A stretch of 64,000 bases of DNA from Caenorhabditis remanei (taxonomy: Eukaryota; Nematoda; Chromadorea; Rhabditida; Rhabditidae), in assembly GCF_010183535.1 (NCBI RefSeq), contig NC_071328.1, positions 3,596,001-3,660,000 on the forward strand. The letters are read 5' to 3'. The notes under the pieces are model-generated. The model was given only the letters and a program-made list of their open reading frames with translations. It had not been told where the DNA came from and did no database searches. Both the position numbers and the translations under genes were made by a program. This document shows, piece after piece, positions 20,133-31,282 of the stretch (the stretch's first letter is position 1; the number at the start of each line of letters is the position of its first letter).

Positions 20133-21245
20133 TTATTGGTTCTTCATTTCCATCATGTTGTCGTCAGCTTGGCTGCTCACAACTTTCAAGACAATCTCTT
20201 CGTTTGAAATGTCTTCTGAATTTCTCCGTCCATATACAAGAATTTTTGATGAGGAGTTAAGTGGAATGGAGAAGCCAGGTGTTCCCGTGAGGTTTCTGAA
20301 AAAAAAAGATGATTAAAAAAAACGTATTTTCCGTACTTGCCATACGGGCTGGAACGGGGGGGGGGGGCAAGTTAAGTTCCAGCCCGAATTACAAGTACGG
20401 TTTTCCAGTTACTCACTGTTCAGTAACACCGGTCAATTCACTCATAATCTCGTTGAATTCGTTTCTCAATTGAGTCAAAATTCCGTCAACAGAAACACAG
20501 AGATAGCCATAGAACGAGAAAGTGGTGCCGACTTCCTTCCCGTTTTCCATCCAGTATTGGATGAAAACCATAACATCCACGAATTCAAGCTCTATATACC
20601 TCAATTCTACGTTCTTGTTTTGAATCGATAAGATTTTAGCTGCATTTTCATGTTTTTCATCGTCGTCCATTCCCAAAATTTGAAGGCTATTGGCCGAACG
20701 AATGTGTGGATGGTTGAAATCATCATAACATTCGATATTCAGCTGTTTCAGAGGGAAACTGTTTGGATTGATGTATTGGACGATATCGTCAAGTATAAAA
20801 TCAAAAACGGTCAGTTCATTAGTTGTCACGTTGAATTTTGGAAAACTATCCACTTGTCTGTTGGAAAACCACAAATCATCTGCGTAAATATTCATTCTTC
20901 CTCCCAAATAACACTCATTCATCTTCTCCACTGCTTTTTTGTGTTTCAGGTCCATTGGATAATCCCATTCGTAGCGTTTTTCTCCCCTTTTGAACTCTAT
21001 TTTATTACCGGAACACAATGTCATCTCGATATCGTTCAGTTCAATGTTATCTTCTTCAATCTCTAGAAATTCTAAATGGATAGGTATCGATTTTTCGATT
21101 CTTCGGAGGGCGGGGCTACGGGCGGTCATGTGGATACTGGAATGGATAAGATAAAACAAATGGAATGTAAAATGGCTTACCGTCGATTTGCCTCCAAGTA
21201 CTCGAGAACGCATTTGAGACCGGGATAGGAGACTTTGTTGGTCAT
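20133..21245 (-). CDS. F-box C-like (DUF3557) protein, array copy F
   Basis: Exons 21181-21245, 20417-21136 and 20133-20295 give 315 residues. It has IHMTARSPALRRIEK, CYLGGRMNIYADDLW, NSFPLKQLNIECYDD, the minus-clade HIRSANSLQILGMDDDEKHE block, QYWMENGKEVGT and GFSIPLNSSSKILVYGRR, and ends in QADDNMMEMKNQ. Intron 2 (121 nt) carries a short MITE remnant. An alternative frame is open from far upstream through exon 1 and the 44-nt intron 1 into exon 2. Intact. Confidence 0.8.
20338..20405. repeat. MITE remnant in intron 2 of fbxc F
   Basis: CGTACTTGCCATACGGGCTG is answered by CAGCCCGAATTACAAGTACG, with a run of about ten G residues between. It is a short hairpin, the deleted form of the longer element in copy G at the same place. 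Related remnants lie in intron 2 of H, I, J, K and L. Confidence 0.65.
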
Positions 21246-21321
21246 CTTGAAGAAGATGAAGGAGAAGACTGGACGGGTAGACTGTGAATGGAGGAGAACA
21301 AAGAGAGGAGGACGTCGTCTG

Positions 21322-21329
21322 CCACGTCA
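21322..21329 (-). promoter_or_regulatory. TGACGTGG motif of fbxc F
   Basis: CCACGTCA on the plus strand, 77 nt upstream of the ATG. Confidence 0.4.
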
Positions 21330-21627
21330 TGGTTCGCACATTGTTTGTTTGGAGCGCATTTGCAACAAGGACAACGGGACGTTTCAAAACCGAGTCATTT
21401 GGCAACACTGACGCAAGGAAACCAAAAAAAGGACGGACAGCTGAACAAGTTCTCTCGCAGCATCTTTCATTATTTCCCGTATTAAACAAGCGAGTTATGT
21501 TTCGCAACTCCTTATGTGAAAACAATGTAACTTGAAACATTTATTGCAAAGTTCAAGCCAAAATTAGCAGTGAGATTGAAAAAACAAGACGAATTTGGAA
21601 AAAGATATGGATTATTCAAACAGTTCT

Positions 21628-23007
21628 TTATTGGTTCTTCATCTCCATCGTGCTGTCGTCAGCTTGACTGCTAACAACTTTCAAGACAATCTTCTCGTTT
21701 GGAATGTTTTCTGAATTTCTCCGTCCATATACAAGAATTTTTGATGAGGAGTTCAGCGGAATAGAGAAACCAGGTGTCCCTACGAGGTTTCTGAAAAAAT
21801 GGTGATTAGAAAAAACGTATTTTCAATTACTGCGATTCGGGCCGGAACAGGCAGTCAGATAACTCGTTTCAAAGTAAACATTATGCGTTCGAAAATTTAC
21901 GCATTTTTTGGCACTCAGGCATGTCCCGCGATACAATGATAAACACTAAGCCAGCAAGTATTATATCAGAAACATATAACTCGCTGAGGTCTACATCTTG
22001 GTATATTTTTTCGACTATTGATCTCGAAGCAAGTTACGTTCCAACAAGGAAACGTAAATTGTTTCTAAGCCGTTACGTATCATATTAGAGTCATATAACT
22101 CGACAAATGATATTAATCGAAGCAAGTTACGTTTTAGCCCGGATGACAAGTATGGTTTTTCCAATTACTCACTGATCACTGGCTCCATCTAATTCACTCA
22201 TAATCTCGTTGAATTCGTTTCTCAATTGATTCAAAATTCCGTCAACGACAACACAGCGATAGTCAGAGCATGAGAAAGTGGTTCCGACTTCCTTTCCGTT
22301 TTCCATCCAATATTGGATGACACCCATAATATCCACGAATTCAAGCTCTATATAGCTCAATACTACGTTCTTGTTTTGAATCGATAAGATGTTAGCTGCA
22401 TTTTCATGTTTTTCGTCGTCGCCCATTAGTAAAATACGAAGACTATTTGCAGAACGAATATGTGGATGGTTGAAATCATGATAACATTCGATTGCCAGCT
22501 TTTTTAGTGGGAAACTGCTTGGGTTGATATATTGGAGGATATCGCCAAGTAGAAAATCAAGAATGGTCAGTTTATTAGTTGTCACGTTAAATTTTGGAAA
22601 ACTTTCCGCTTCTCTGTTGACAAACCACAAATCATCTGCGTAAATATTCATTCTTCCTCCCAAGTAGTATTCATTCAACATCTCCACTGCTTTTTTGTGT
22701 TTCAGGTCCATTGGATAATCCCATTCGTAGCGTTTTTCTCCCTTTTTGAACATTATTTTGTTATAGGGATACACTCTCATCTGGATATCGTTCACACAAA
22801 TGTCATCTTTTTCAACCTCCAGAAATTTTAAATGGATAGGTATCGATTTTTCGATTCTTCGGAGGGCGGGGCTACGGGCAGTGATGTAGATACTGGAAGG
22901 GAGAAACAATAAGATAAAATGATAAAATGAAAAATGGCTTACCGTCGATTTGCCTCCAAGTACTCGAGAATGCATTTGAGACCGGGATAGGAGAGTTTGT
23001 GGGTCAT
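21628..23007 (-). CDS. F-box C-like (DUF3557) protein, array copy G
   Basis: Exons 22943-23007, 22173-22892 and 21628-21790 give 315 residues. The start reads MTHKLSYPGLKC (His in place of Lys/Asn), followed by IYITARSPALRRIEK, YYLGGRMNIYADDLWFVNRE, QYWMENGKEVGT and GFSIPLNSSSKILVYGRR. Intron 2 is 382 nt and holds the longest form of the array's intronic MITE. Closest to copy K in the ICVNDIQMRVYPYNKIMFKK block. Intact. Confidence 0.8.
21826..22165. repeat. Longest intronic MITE (fbxc G intron 2)
   Basis: The element runs from CTGCGATTCGGGCCGGAAC to GTTTTAGCCCGGATGACAAG and contains CTCGCTGAGGTCTACATCTC. Shorter derivatives with the same ends lie at 23590-23740 (H) and 34935-35085 (L), and minimal hairpins in F, I and K. 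The ends resemble the GGGCCGG-ended repeats at 59865 and 60357. Confidence 0.55.
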
Positions 23008-23083
23008 CTTGAAGAAGATGAAAGAGAAGACTGTACGGGTAGAATGTGAATGGAAAAGAGCAAAGAGAGGAGGACGTCGTCTG

Positions 23084-23091
23084 CCACGTCA
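23084..23091 (-). promoter_or_regulatory. TGACGTGG motif of fbxc G
   Basis: CCACGTCA on the plus strand, 77 nt upstream of the ATG. Confidence 0.4.
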
Positions 23092-23401
23092 TCGTGCGCA
23101 CATTCAAATATTATTTGTTTGGAGCGTATTTGCAACAAGGGCTCCGGGAAGTTTCGAAACCGTGTCATTTGGCAACACTGACGCAAGGAAACCGAAAAAT
23201 AGGGCGGACAGCTGAACAAGTTCTCTCGCAGCATTTTTTTTCATTATTTCACGTATTAAACAAGCGAGTTGTGTTTCGCAACTCCTTATACGAAAACAAT
23301 GTACCGTGAAACATTTATTGCAAAGTTCAAGCAAAAATTAGTTCTGAGATTGAAAAAACAAGACGAATTTGGAAAAAGACACGGATTATTGAACAGTTTT
23401 T

Positions 23402-24579
23402 TTATTGGTTCTTCAACTCCATCGCGCCGTCGTCAGCTTGACTGCTCACAACTTTTAAGACAATCTCCTCGTTTGAAACGTTTTCTGATTTTCTCCGTCC
23501 AAATACAAGAATTTTTGATGAGGAGTTCAGCGGAATGGAGAAGCCAGGTGTTCCCGTGAGGTTTCTGAAAAAAAGAAAAATGATGATTTAAAAAAACTGC
23601 CTTGCAAGTAAATTGTCTTAAAGCCGGTACGTATCATATCAGAGACATATAGCTAAGATCTACATCTCGGTATATTTTTCGACACATGATATTAATCGAA
23701 GCAAGTTACGTTTAGCCCGGATTACAAGTATTGTTTTTCCAATTACTCACTTATCACTGACTCCATCTAATTCACTCATAATCTCGTTGAATTCGTTTCT
23801 CAATTGATTCAGAATACCGTCAACAGGAACATAGCCATAGCCAGAGCATGAGAAAGTGGTGCCAACTTCCTTCCCATTTTCCATCCAGTATTGAATGAAA
23901 ACCATTACATCCATGAATTCAAGATTTTTATAGCTCAATTCCACGTTTTTGTTTTGAATCGATACGATTTTTGCTGCATTTTCATGTTTTTCGCGGTCGC
24001 GCATTAGTAAAATGCGAAGACTATTTGCAGAACGAATATGTGGATGGTTCAAATCATCATAACATTCGATTGTCAGCTCTTTTAGGGGGAAACTATTAGG
24101 ATTGATGTATTCGAGAATATCGTTAAGTATAAAATCAAAAACGGTCAGTTCATTAGTCTTCACGTTAAACTTTAGAAAACTATCGATTTGTCTGTTGAGA
24201 AACCACAAATCATCTGCGTAAATATTCATTCTTCCTCCCAAGTAGTACTCATTCAACTTCTCCACTGCTTGTTTGTGTTCTAGGTTCACTGGATAATCCC
24301 AATCGTAGCGTTTTTCTCCCTTTTTGAGTATTATTTCGTTATAGGGATACACTCTCATCTGGATATCGTTCACACAAATGTTACCTTCTTTAATCTTTAG
24401 AAATTCTAAATGGATAGGTATCGATTTTTCGATTCTTCGGAGGGCAGGGCTACGGGCGGTGATGTGGATACTGGAAGATGATAATATAAAAGGATAAAAT
24501 GAAAAATGACTTACCGTCGATTTGCCTCCAAGTACTCGAGAACGCATTTGAGACCGGGATAGGAGAGTTTTTTGGTCAT
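23402..24579 (-). CDS. F-box C-like (DUF3557) protein, array copy H
   Basis: Exons 24515-24579, 23751-24470 and 23402-23564 give 315 residues. It has IHITARSPALRRIEK, YYLGGRMNIYADDLWFLNRQ, NSFPLKELTIECYDD and GFSIPLNSSSKILVFGRR (Phe for Tyr). It is nearly identical to copy L and belongs to the left copy of the segmental duplication. Uniquely, its upstream TGACGTGG has become TGGCGTGG (CCACGCCA at 24657-24664), so it alone lacks the exact motif. Upstream sequence diverges from the other copies after about 24715, where the duplicated segment with the six-cysteine gene begins. Confidence 0.8.
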
Positions 24580-24976
24580 CTTGAAGAAGATGAAGGAGAA
24601 GACTGAACGGGTAGACTGTGAATGGAGGAGAACAAAGAGAGGAGGACGTCGTCTGCCACGCCATCGTTAGCACATTGGTTGTTTGGAGCGCACTTGCAAC
24701 AAGGGCTCCGGGACGTTTCGAATAGCAAAAGATGACGAATTACGGCATCAACATCGGATCAAGAATAAGGAATAATTCCACTAGCTTGTGATGATTAAGA
24801 TGGTGCATTTAATATAACTTTAAGTACAATTGTTACAATAAAAATATATGGATTTTGTCTCTCCTGTTTCCAGTTGTTTCACTTTGAAAATTAAGACATT
24901 TTTATGGTGCGAGCCATATTGGACTTTTTGCTTTTTCCCATTTATTCAGCTTAAAATTATATCATTCCAAAGAAAA

Positions 24977-25881
24977 TTATTGACAGAATTTTCTGCATCC
25001 GATGTCCTTCAATTGAATGATATACGGGAACATTCTCGGGTAGGAGGCTGTCAAATCGGCTTCTTCGACCATATGAGAACAGGCGTTGGCAGCTTCTCCG
25101 AGGGATTTACATCCGTAGGATAGAAGTTGTTGGGTATCCTTCCAATTGTTTGGAATCTGGATCATTCCACTGCACATGATGCAGATACCGTTGGTGTTGG
25201 CGGCTTCGGTCGATGTCTGGAATAGATGGAATTGACGTGGAGGGGGAATCCGGTGGGCGCATTTGCAGAGGGAGACAACCACCGCTGTGTCGAAAGCCCA
25301 CTTTTAAGATATGCGCCTTTAAAGATTGGTAGGTGAGAGAGCGTGCTGAAAGAGGAGAGTGTCTCGCTTCTCTGCGTCTCCTCGCCCTCTTTTTGCAGAC
25401 GCCGTTGAAGTAGGCTATCTTTAAAGGCGCATATCTTGAAAACATAAAGAGTTATCAAAAAGTTGTCAACTACAAAACTGTAGCCCTTGCTTTGATCTAC
25501 CAGAAAAATATAGACTTGAAACAAGTGGGACAAAAATTGACACCAAGAGGAGATGTCAAACTTGACCATTTTTATTAACGCATCCTCTCTCGGTGGCAAT
25601 CTTAAAAAACGCGTAGCTCAAAAGTGGGTGGAGCTATTAAAAAATTGTCAACTACAAAAATGTAGTCCTTGGTTTAATCTACAAGAAAAGTACAGATTTG
25701 AGGCAATTGGGACAAAAAGTGACACCAACGGGACATGTCAAAGTTGACCGATTTTTCACAGAAAATTTGAAAAGAACGGTAGATCCTGCCTTTGCCGTCG
25801 CGCCCCATTGATAATTACACCTCGAATACCTACCACGAAGACAGCCAACAAGAAGAGAGCAGCGAGAAGAGTGAACTTCAT
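24977..25881 (-). CDS. Small secreted six-cysteine protein
   Basis: Exon 1 (25834-25881) is the signal peptide MKFTLLAALFLLAVFV. After a 617-nt phase-0 intron, exon 2 (24977-25216) codes the mature part starting TSTEAANTNGICIMCSGMIQ. The protein has 95 residues with cysteines at 28, 31, 52, 62, 90 and 94 (2-20-9-27-3), Trp41, and SYP at 74-76. The start is supported by identical exons at 37180 and 39760. The intron contains a foldback MITE (about 25290-25520). Very close to the copy at 36324. Function unknown; probably secreted. Confidence 0.75.
25290..25520. repeat. Foldback MITE in intron
   Basis: AGATATGCGCCTTTAAAGAT (25307-) and ATCTTTAAAGGCGCATATCT (25420-) are inverse, enclosing GCGTCTCC-type sequence with CTTCTCTGCG. 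The right flank, GTTGTCAACTACAAAACTGT, then TTGATCTACC, matches the family seen at 36640, 40963, 51806, 53606 and 56057. Confidence 0.65.
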
Positions 25882-26569
25882 GATTCGAATCGATTCGAGA
25901 AGACGAATAGTAGATCACAAAAATGTGGTGGAGATTCCGCTCCGAGACGCTGCCTTTTATTTGGAAAGTCATGGGAATCGCGGGACGGTTCCCAGGTTTT
26001 AGCGATGGGAATTTTCAGAAAAAAGAAACTAGAGAATTCTTTGTGGCGCCGCTTTTTATGGGAATTTTATGGCTTATTTTCAGCGGAGAAAATATTATTT
26101 TTGGAGAGGAAAAGGATACTGTATTTTTGCGGAAGGAGAGAGCCAAAACGTCCTGGAGCCCCACAGTGAGTGTACACACTTAGGCAATTTAGGGCCAAGT
26201 TACTGTCAAATTGAGAGACGTGGCACTTAAAATCGACATTGTGGCCCGCATGGAAATCTGGAAATTTCGAATTGCCGCGCTTTTTAATTAGCTCCGTATC
26301 GACGTCCTTACTGAGAGTCGATACGCAGTGAATTTTAATAAAGGGCAAGATGAGGCCTCGCAGTATCGTCATGGCCGGGTTAGCAGAACCATGATCGATT
26401 AAAAAAGTTTTCACGTGAACTCGAGTGGCGTAGCCGCAAGAAAACGCGTCGAAGGCGCGTCAGCCAAAGCTGGTAAAATAATAAATAAATTTAAGAGTTA
26501 TCCACGTGCCAACTTCAACCCCATACCCCAATTCCCCTTATCTCAAAAGGTCATCTCCCTCGAATTCCG
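25882..26569. other. Divergent promoter interval
   Basis: The interval lies between the divergently transcribed six-cysteine gene and the Arg/Ser-rich gene, and is repeated at 37228-38575 with a later insertion. It contains CCCAGGTTTTAGCGATGGGA and TTGTGGCGCCGC blocks that also occur inverted at 27470-27620 and 39540-39700. No further gene is seen. Confidence 0.5.
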
Positions 26570-26576
26570 TATAAAG
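26570..26576 (+). promoter_or_regulatory. TATA box of Arg/Ser-rich gene 1
   Basis: TATAAAG lies 87 nt upstream of the ATG and is conserved in copy 2 at 38576-38582. Confidence 0.4.
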
Positions 26577-26656
26577 CCTCCATGAATTCCCCTCGAAAAC
26601 AATACAGTCAATAAATATCTACTCGCCCATCCACTAAAAATCAACTGGTGTTCGAG

Positions 26657-27284
26657 ATGCAGTTGAGACAACGTGATGCCAAAGGACGTTTCACTCCTCG
26701 CAATAAGAAAGTCGTCAAGGCAGCGGATCGCTCGAGATCTCGCTCGAGATCCCGCTCGAGATCCCGCTCAAGATCCCGCTCAAGATCCCGTTCCGTATCT
26801 CGTCGAAGAAAATCCAATAAGCGGAGCAGCAAGAGCGCTCGTCGTTCATCGATCTCACTGCGTACCGCTAGATCGCCAAGGTGAGAATATCCATCCCCCT
26901 TGATCCATACCTCCATTAAACATTTTCAGCGCCTCCTCCAAACGCTCGACATCCCGTCGTTCCGTCATGAGAAGCACCTCTCGTCGCACGTCATCTGCCC
27001 TATCGTCACGTGGATCCGTCTATGGACGTACTGGACGCTCTCGTTCTCGCTCCTCCAGGCGTACTCGCTCATCGTCTCGCTCTTCTGGCTCAAGATCATC
27101 TCGCTCGGCGTCATCGTCTCGTAGGTCGTCTCGCAAGTCGTCTCGCAAGATGAAGAAGATGGCGAAGAAGCCGAAGGAGCAGTTGAAGGTTGAGGTTCGA
27201 GAGGACAGAAATCGAAGCAAAAGTCCGAAAGTGCGTGCTCAATCGATGAAGAAGAGTACTCCACGTAGAAAAGCCAAGGGTTAA
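26657..27284 (+). CDS. Small Arg/Ser-rich basic protein (sperm-chromatin SPCH-like), copy 1
   Basis: Exons 26657-26880 and 26930-27284 (49-nt intron) give 192 residues. It starts MQLRQRDAKGRFTPRNKKVV, has an uninterrupted RS-dipeptide run (about residues 26-46) encoded by a CTCGAGATCCCG-type DNA repeat, a Ser/Arg-rich second exon, a KMKKMAKKPKEQLKVEV segment, and a KSTPRRKAKG end. The composition is that of sperm nuclear basic proteins; C. elegans SPCH proteins come to mind, but I have not aligned them. Expected to bind DNA in condensed chromatin; an RS splicing-factor role is less likely because no RRM is present. The internal ATG shared with copy 2 fixes the start. Confidence 0.7.
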
Positions 27285-27349
27285 CTGAACTGGAAACCGA
27301 TCATCCGTATTGAATAGATTTTGAATAAAGATTTGTATATAGTGTAGAA

Positions 27350-27890
27350 ACCAGTTCTCAGGAGATGGGGCTCCTGGACCTTTTGTTTGGAAACCGGGAC
27401 GTTTTGGTTTTCAAAGAGGCAAAAAATACAGTATCCTTTTCCTCTCCAAAAATAATATTTTCTCCGCTGAAAAAGTGAAAATAAGCCATAAAATTCCCAT
27501 AAAAAGCGGCGCCTCAAAGAATTCTCTAGTTTCTTTTTTCTGAAAATTCCCATCGCTAAAACCTGGGAATCGATTCCCATGACTTTCCAAATAAATAGCA
27601 GCGCTACGGAGCGGTATCTCCACCACATTTTTGTGATCTACTATTCGACTTTCTTCCTTCGAATCGATTCGAATCATGAAGTTCACTCTTCTCGTTGCTC
27701 TCTTCTTGTTGGCTTTTTCAAATATTGGTAGAGTGGGGCGCATTTGCAACAAAAGCTCCGGAAAGTTTCTAAACCGAGACATTTCGCAACAGTGACGCCA
27801 CTAACCTAGGAAAGTGAAAAGGAGGGCGGACAGCTGAACAAGTTCTCTCGCAGCCGAATTTGGAAAAAGGCATGGATTATTCAAACAGTT
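27350..27890. other. Rearranged spacer with six-cysteine and fbxc leftovers
   Basis: 27470-27660 is an inverted copy of the six-cysteine gene promoter. It runs into a relic exon (27676). From about 27730 (GGGGCGCATTTGCAACAAAAG...) it is the upstream flank of a minus-strand fbxc gene, joined directly to the 3' end of the next locus at about 27855. One fbxc gene seems to have been deleted here. Confidence 0.5.
27676..27723 (+). pseudogene. Relic signal-peptide exon of a six-cysteine gene
   Basis: The frame reads MKFTLLVALFLLAFSNI, nearly the signal peptide of the genes at 24977 and 36324, but the donor site is destroyed by a junction with fbxc upstream sequence. No exon 2 follows. Confidence 0.6.
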
Positions 27891-28966
27891 CTTTATTGGT
27901 TCTTCATCTCCATCGTGCTGTCGTCAGCTTGACTGCTCACAACTTTCAAGACAATCTCTTCGTTTGAAATGTCTTCTGAATTTCTCCGTCCATATACAAG
28001 AATCTTCGATGATGTTGTTAGTGGAATGGAGAAACCTGGTGTTCCTGTGAGGTTTCTGAAAAAAGGTGATTAGAAAAACGTATTTTCCATACATGCCACA
28101 CGGGCTGGAACGGGGGGCAAGTTACGTTCCAGCCCGGATTACAATTATGCTTTTCCAGTAACTCACTGTTCAGTAACACCGGTCAATTCACTCATAATCT
28201 CATTGAATTCATTTCTCAATTGAGTCAAAATTTCGTCAACGGCAACATAGGGATAGCCATTGCATGCGAAAGTGGTGCCGACTTCCTTCCCGTTTTCCAT
28301 CCAGTATTGAATGAAGCTTATAACATCCATGAATTCAAGGTTTGTATAGCTCAATTCTGTTGTCAACTTTACCAGAGAATGCTCTCAGTTGCCAACTTGA
28401 AGGTCATCTGAAGGCCCCCTAAGGTTTTGCCCACAAAACTAGGACCTTCAGAACCTTCGTAATACTCTCATTTCTACTCACAATATTATAATTCTCCTTT
28501 ATTTCCTGTTATCAGGCTTATTTACCATCATCAACAAATAACTACAATTTGAATGCCCTCGCAAATGAATATGCAAGCGCGCTCCCCTGCACTTCTCTAA
28601 TTCTCCACTCTCTCACTGCAGAGACGTTCTCGAATGTTCGTTCATTACGAATAGTTTCGTATATGCGAGTGAGACGATAGGGAGGTGGCGGTCACCTGCT
28701 CGTAATACCGTCAACTTTATCATTTTTATCTTCCTTTTACCTTTTTTGGTGCTTTATCAAAGGATTCCGAGATAAAGAGCGTAATAAATGGGTCATTGTA
28801 TACATGTGTACTGTTATTTCCGGTTGCATAGCTTATCTTACACAAAAATAGCCATTATTCATATTAGATTGCGTGATAATAACGGATTAGGCAATAGTCT
28901 CCGACCGCTCTTATTTGCCTTCTCCACATGGTGCATAACGACCGTTCAATTTTTAATTGATGGCCA

Positions 28967-29145
28967 GCGGCTCTTAGGTCTCTACATAAATCGTAAATTT
29001 ATCGATTTCGGCATTCCCGTTGTATAGTGGCTCTTATGTCTCTACATAAATCGTATATTTATCGCTTTTGACATTCCCACTGTATAGCGGCTCTTATGTC
29101 TCTACACAAATCGTATATTTATCGATGACTTTCCCGCTGTATATG
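28967..29145. repeat. Tandem repeat, about 60 bp x 3
   Basis: Three units of GCGGCTCTTAGGTCTCTACA, then TAAATCGTATATTTATCG, and a CCGTTGTATA-type end (28971, 29030, 29090) follow one another with small differences. Confidence 0.8.
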
Positions 29146-29526
29146 AACCGAGTCGGCTCGCAAACTTCTGATTTTCTGAATATTTGGCTAAAATATGTGT
29201 TAAAAGTGAGCAATTGTAGCTAAAAAATAGCAACATGTTACCCTTTACCCTCTTTGTTTCGTTTTTCTTTGATTTTCCGCGCTTTCGTCGTCTTTCCGTT
29301 CTCTCCTTTTCAGATTTTTTCCTTTGTCACCAGTCGACGGCTCCCGGCATTGTCCGCTAGTCCATTCCTGGTCAAAGGAGAATTTTGGCAGTCAGCGAAG
29401 CGAATCGAGCTAAAAAGTCCTACACCACTGTGTGTAGGCAGAAGAAAGAAGGTCAGATGGATCAAAGAAGTCGTCGTTGGCCAACAATCCGCACGAAAAT
29501 CGTTGAAGAAAGAAGAACAAGTCAGT

Positions 29527-29690
29527 CTACGATGTCTGCGTTATTCTACGAAGTCTACGTCGATTCTACGATGTCTGCGTTATTCTACGATGTCTACGTC
29601 CAATTTTCTACGATGTCTGCATTATTCTACGATGTCTAATCATTCTACGAAGACTACATTATTCTACGACGTCCACGTTGGCCAACATCC
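29527..29690 (+). repeat. Tandem repeat, TTCTACGATGTCTGCG unit
   Basis: About eight degenerate units of TTCTACGA(T/A)GTCT(G/A)C(G/A)T lie in a row. The repeat keeps a frame open but looks like simple amplification. Confidence 0.75.
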
Positions 29691-31274
29691 GCTCGATAAT
29701 CGCCGTCGAAGCTGAAATCTGCTGAATAACGACAGAACTAGCCTCAGATCCGCACTAGAGACCCTTTTTCGATTGTCGTTCTCATGTAGAATGCCGAAAA
29801 ACTCTGTGTTAAATCATGGCGAAACTCTGCTCGATTTTTTCTATTCACCCAAGTCGAAATTCTATGAATTTCGCACATTTTTTGCATCATCATGAGCAAT
29901 TTGTCTCTAACATGAGCAATAATGCCCGTAAATCGACACAAGTTCGAATTTCCCGCCAAAAGTCGTACTGTCTAATGTTCACCGACATTGCGTACGACTG
30001 CGGACTTAACGAGCGCGAACGAAAAATATTTTCCTCTCCTAAAATTTTTTCTCGTCTCTCTTGCCGTTTCTCCGTAATTTCCGTTGATTTTATCCGTTTC
30101 TCCGTGATTAAAATTAATTAAAGGGATTATTTCAGACTTCTCGATGGCACTCGACGACAAAACACCATCATCCGCCCCACAGGCCAGCGAAAACGTGGAG
30201 GGACAGTCCGTGACAACCTCCGCAGCAATTTCAGCGCCAACATCCGCGGATTCAAGCTCTAATAAGAGTGAGGTTGGTATTTTCTCGTCATGAATAGAAA
30301 AAATCACCAAAAAATCTGAAAATATCTGAGAATTTTCGACCAAAAACGCAAAAAATCGATAATTTTCGACTGAAAATCATCGAAAAGTGGCTAAAAGCTG
30401 AAAATTTTGTGTCAAAACCAGATAAATTTCACTCTTTTGTGGATAAAAAGGCCAATGGCCACTCCTTCGGCAAAATTTTAGTCGGATTCGCTAAAATTTC
30501 GTAATATTTTGACGAAAAACGCTAAAAATCAGTGATTTTGAGCATGTTTAAGCTAAAATTCAGTGAACGCCGACGAAATCACGTTCTTGTTTTGAATCGA
30601 TAAGATGTTAGCTGCATTTTCATGTTTTTCGCCGTCGTCCATTACTAAAAAAATATGTGGATGGTTCAAATCATCAATACAATCGATAGACAGCTGTTTC
30701 AGAGGGAAACTGTTTGGATTGATGTATTGAAGGATATCGGCAAGTAGAAAATCAAAAAGGGTCAATTTATTAGTTGTTGCGTTAAATTTTGGAAAACTAT
30801 CCACTTGTCTGTTGAGAAAACAAAAATCATCTGCGTAAATATTCATTCTTCCTCCCAAGTAGTACTCATTCATCTTCTCCACTGCTTTTTTGTGTTTCAG
30901 GTCCATTGGATAATCCCATTCGTAGCGTTTTTCTCCCTTTTTGAACATTATTTCATTATAGGGATACACTCTTATCTGGATATCGTTCACACAAATGCCA
31001 TCTTCTTCAATCGCTAGAAATTCTTGATGAATAGGTATCGATTTTTCGATTCTTCGGAGGGCGGCACTACGGGCGGTGATGTAGATACTGAAAGGGAAAA
31101 ACAAAAAGATAAAAAGAGAAAATGAAAAATGGCTTACCGTCGATTTGCCTCCAAGTACTCGAGAACGCATTTGAGACCGGGATAGGAGAGTTTTTTTAGT
31201 CATCTTGAAGCAGATGAAGGAGAAGACTGAACGGTAGTAGACTTTGAATGGAGAAGAACAAAGAGATGAGTCTA

Positions 31275-31282
31275 CCACGTCA
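31275..31282 (-). promoter_or_regulatory. TGACGTGG motif of fbxc I
   Basis: CCACGTCA on the plus strand, 72 nt upstream of the pseudogene's ATG. Confidence 0.3.

Larger units (their letters stand above)
23565..27345. repeat. Segmental duplication, left copy
   Basis: Sequence from fbxc H intron 2 through the six-cysteine gene and the Arg/Ser-rich gene is repeated at 34880-39345 with very few differences. Examples are ACATCGGATCAAGAATAAGG at 24749 and at 36098, and AATAAAAATATATGGATTTT. It is about 3.8 kb here and 4.5 kb on the right because of insertions there. Confidence 0.85.
28359..30579 (+). mobile_element. Retroelement-like insert within fbxc copy I
   Basis: This 2.2 kb is absent from all other fbxc copies. 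It begins TGTTGTCAACTTTACCAGAG and contains two tandem-repeat tracts and, near its right end, an open first-exon-like frame at 30144 (MALDDKTPSSAPQASENVEG). The start with TG and the Ser/Ala/Pro-rich N-terminus suggest an LTR plus leader plus start of gag, truncated at the right, but I find no second LTR, CA end or pol, so the class is uncertain. Confidence 0.45.
27893..31203 (-). pseudogene. F-box C-like copy I, split and frameshifted
   Basis: Reading on the minus strand, exon 1 is 31138-31203 and exon 2 starts at 31087 (IYITARSAALRRIEK, YYLGGRMNIYADDFCFLNRQ). It is interrupted at about 30580 and resumes at 28358 to 28167; exon 3 is 27893-28055. The two halves fit at CGTTCTTGTTTTGAATCGAT / CTCAATTCT. 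Exon 1 has one extra A (ATGACTAAAAAAACTC), which shifts the frame from codon 5. About 30 nt are missing from exon 2 near 30645, where HIRSANSL should be. Three lesions make this a pseudogene. Confidence 0.8.

Noticed and set aside
24848..25123. 91-codon plus-strand frame (and its duplicate at 36195)
   Set aside because: It is antisense to exon 2 of the six-cysteine gene, whose minus-strand frame has the signal peptide and cysteine pattern.
26965..27264. Long antisense frames opposite the Arg/Ser-rich genes
   Set aside because: Arg/Ser codon bias on the plus strand automatically opens the antisense frames, which are Asp/Glu/Arg repeats without support.
29254..29715. 153-codon plus-strand frame in the insert at 28359
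   Set aside because: Its second half is produced by the TTCTACGATGTCTGCG tandem repeat and the first half lacks any recognisable motif.
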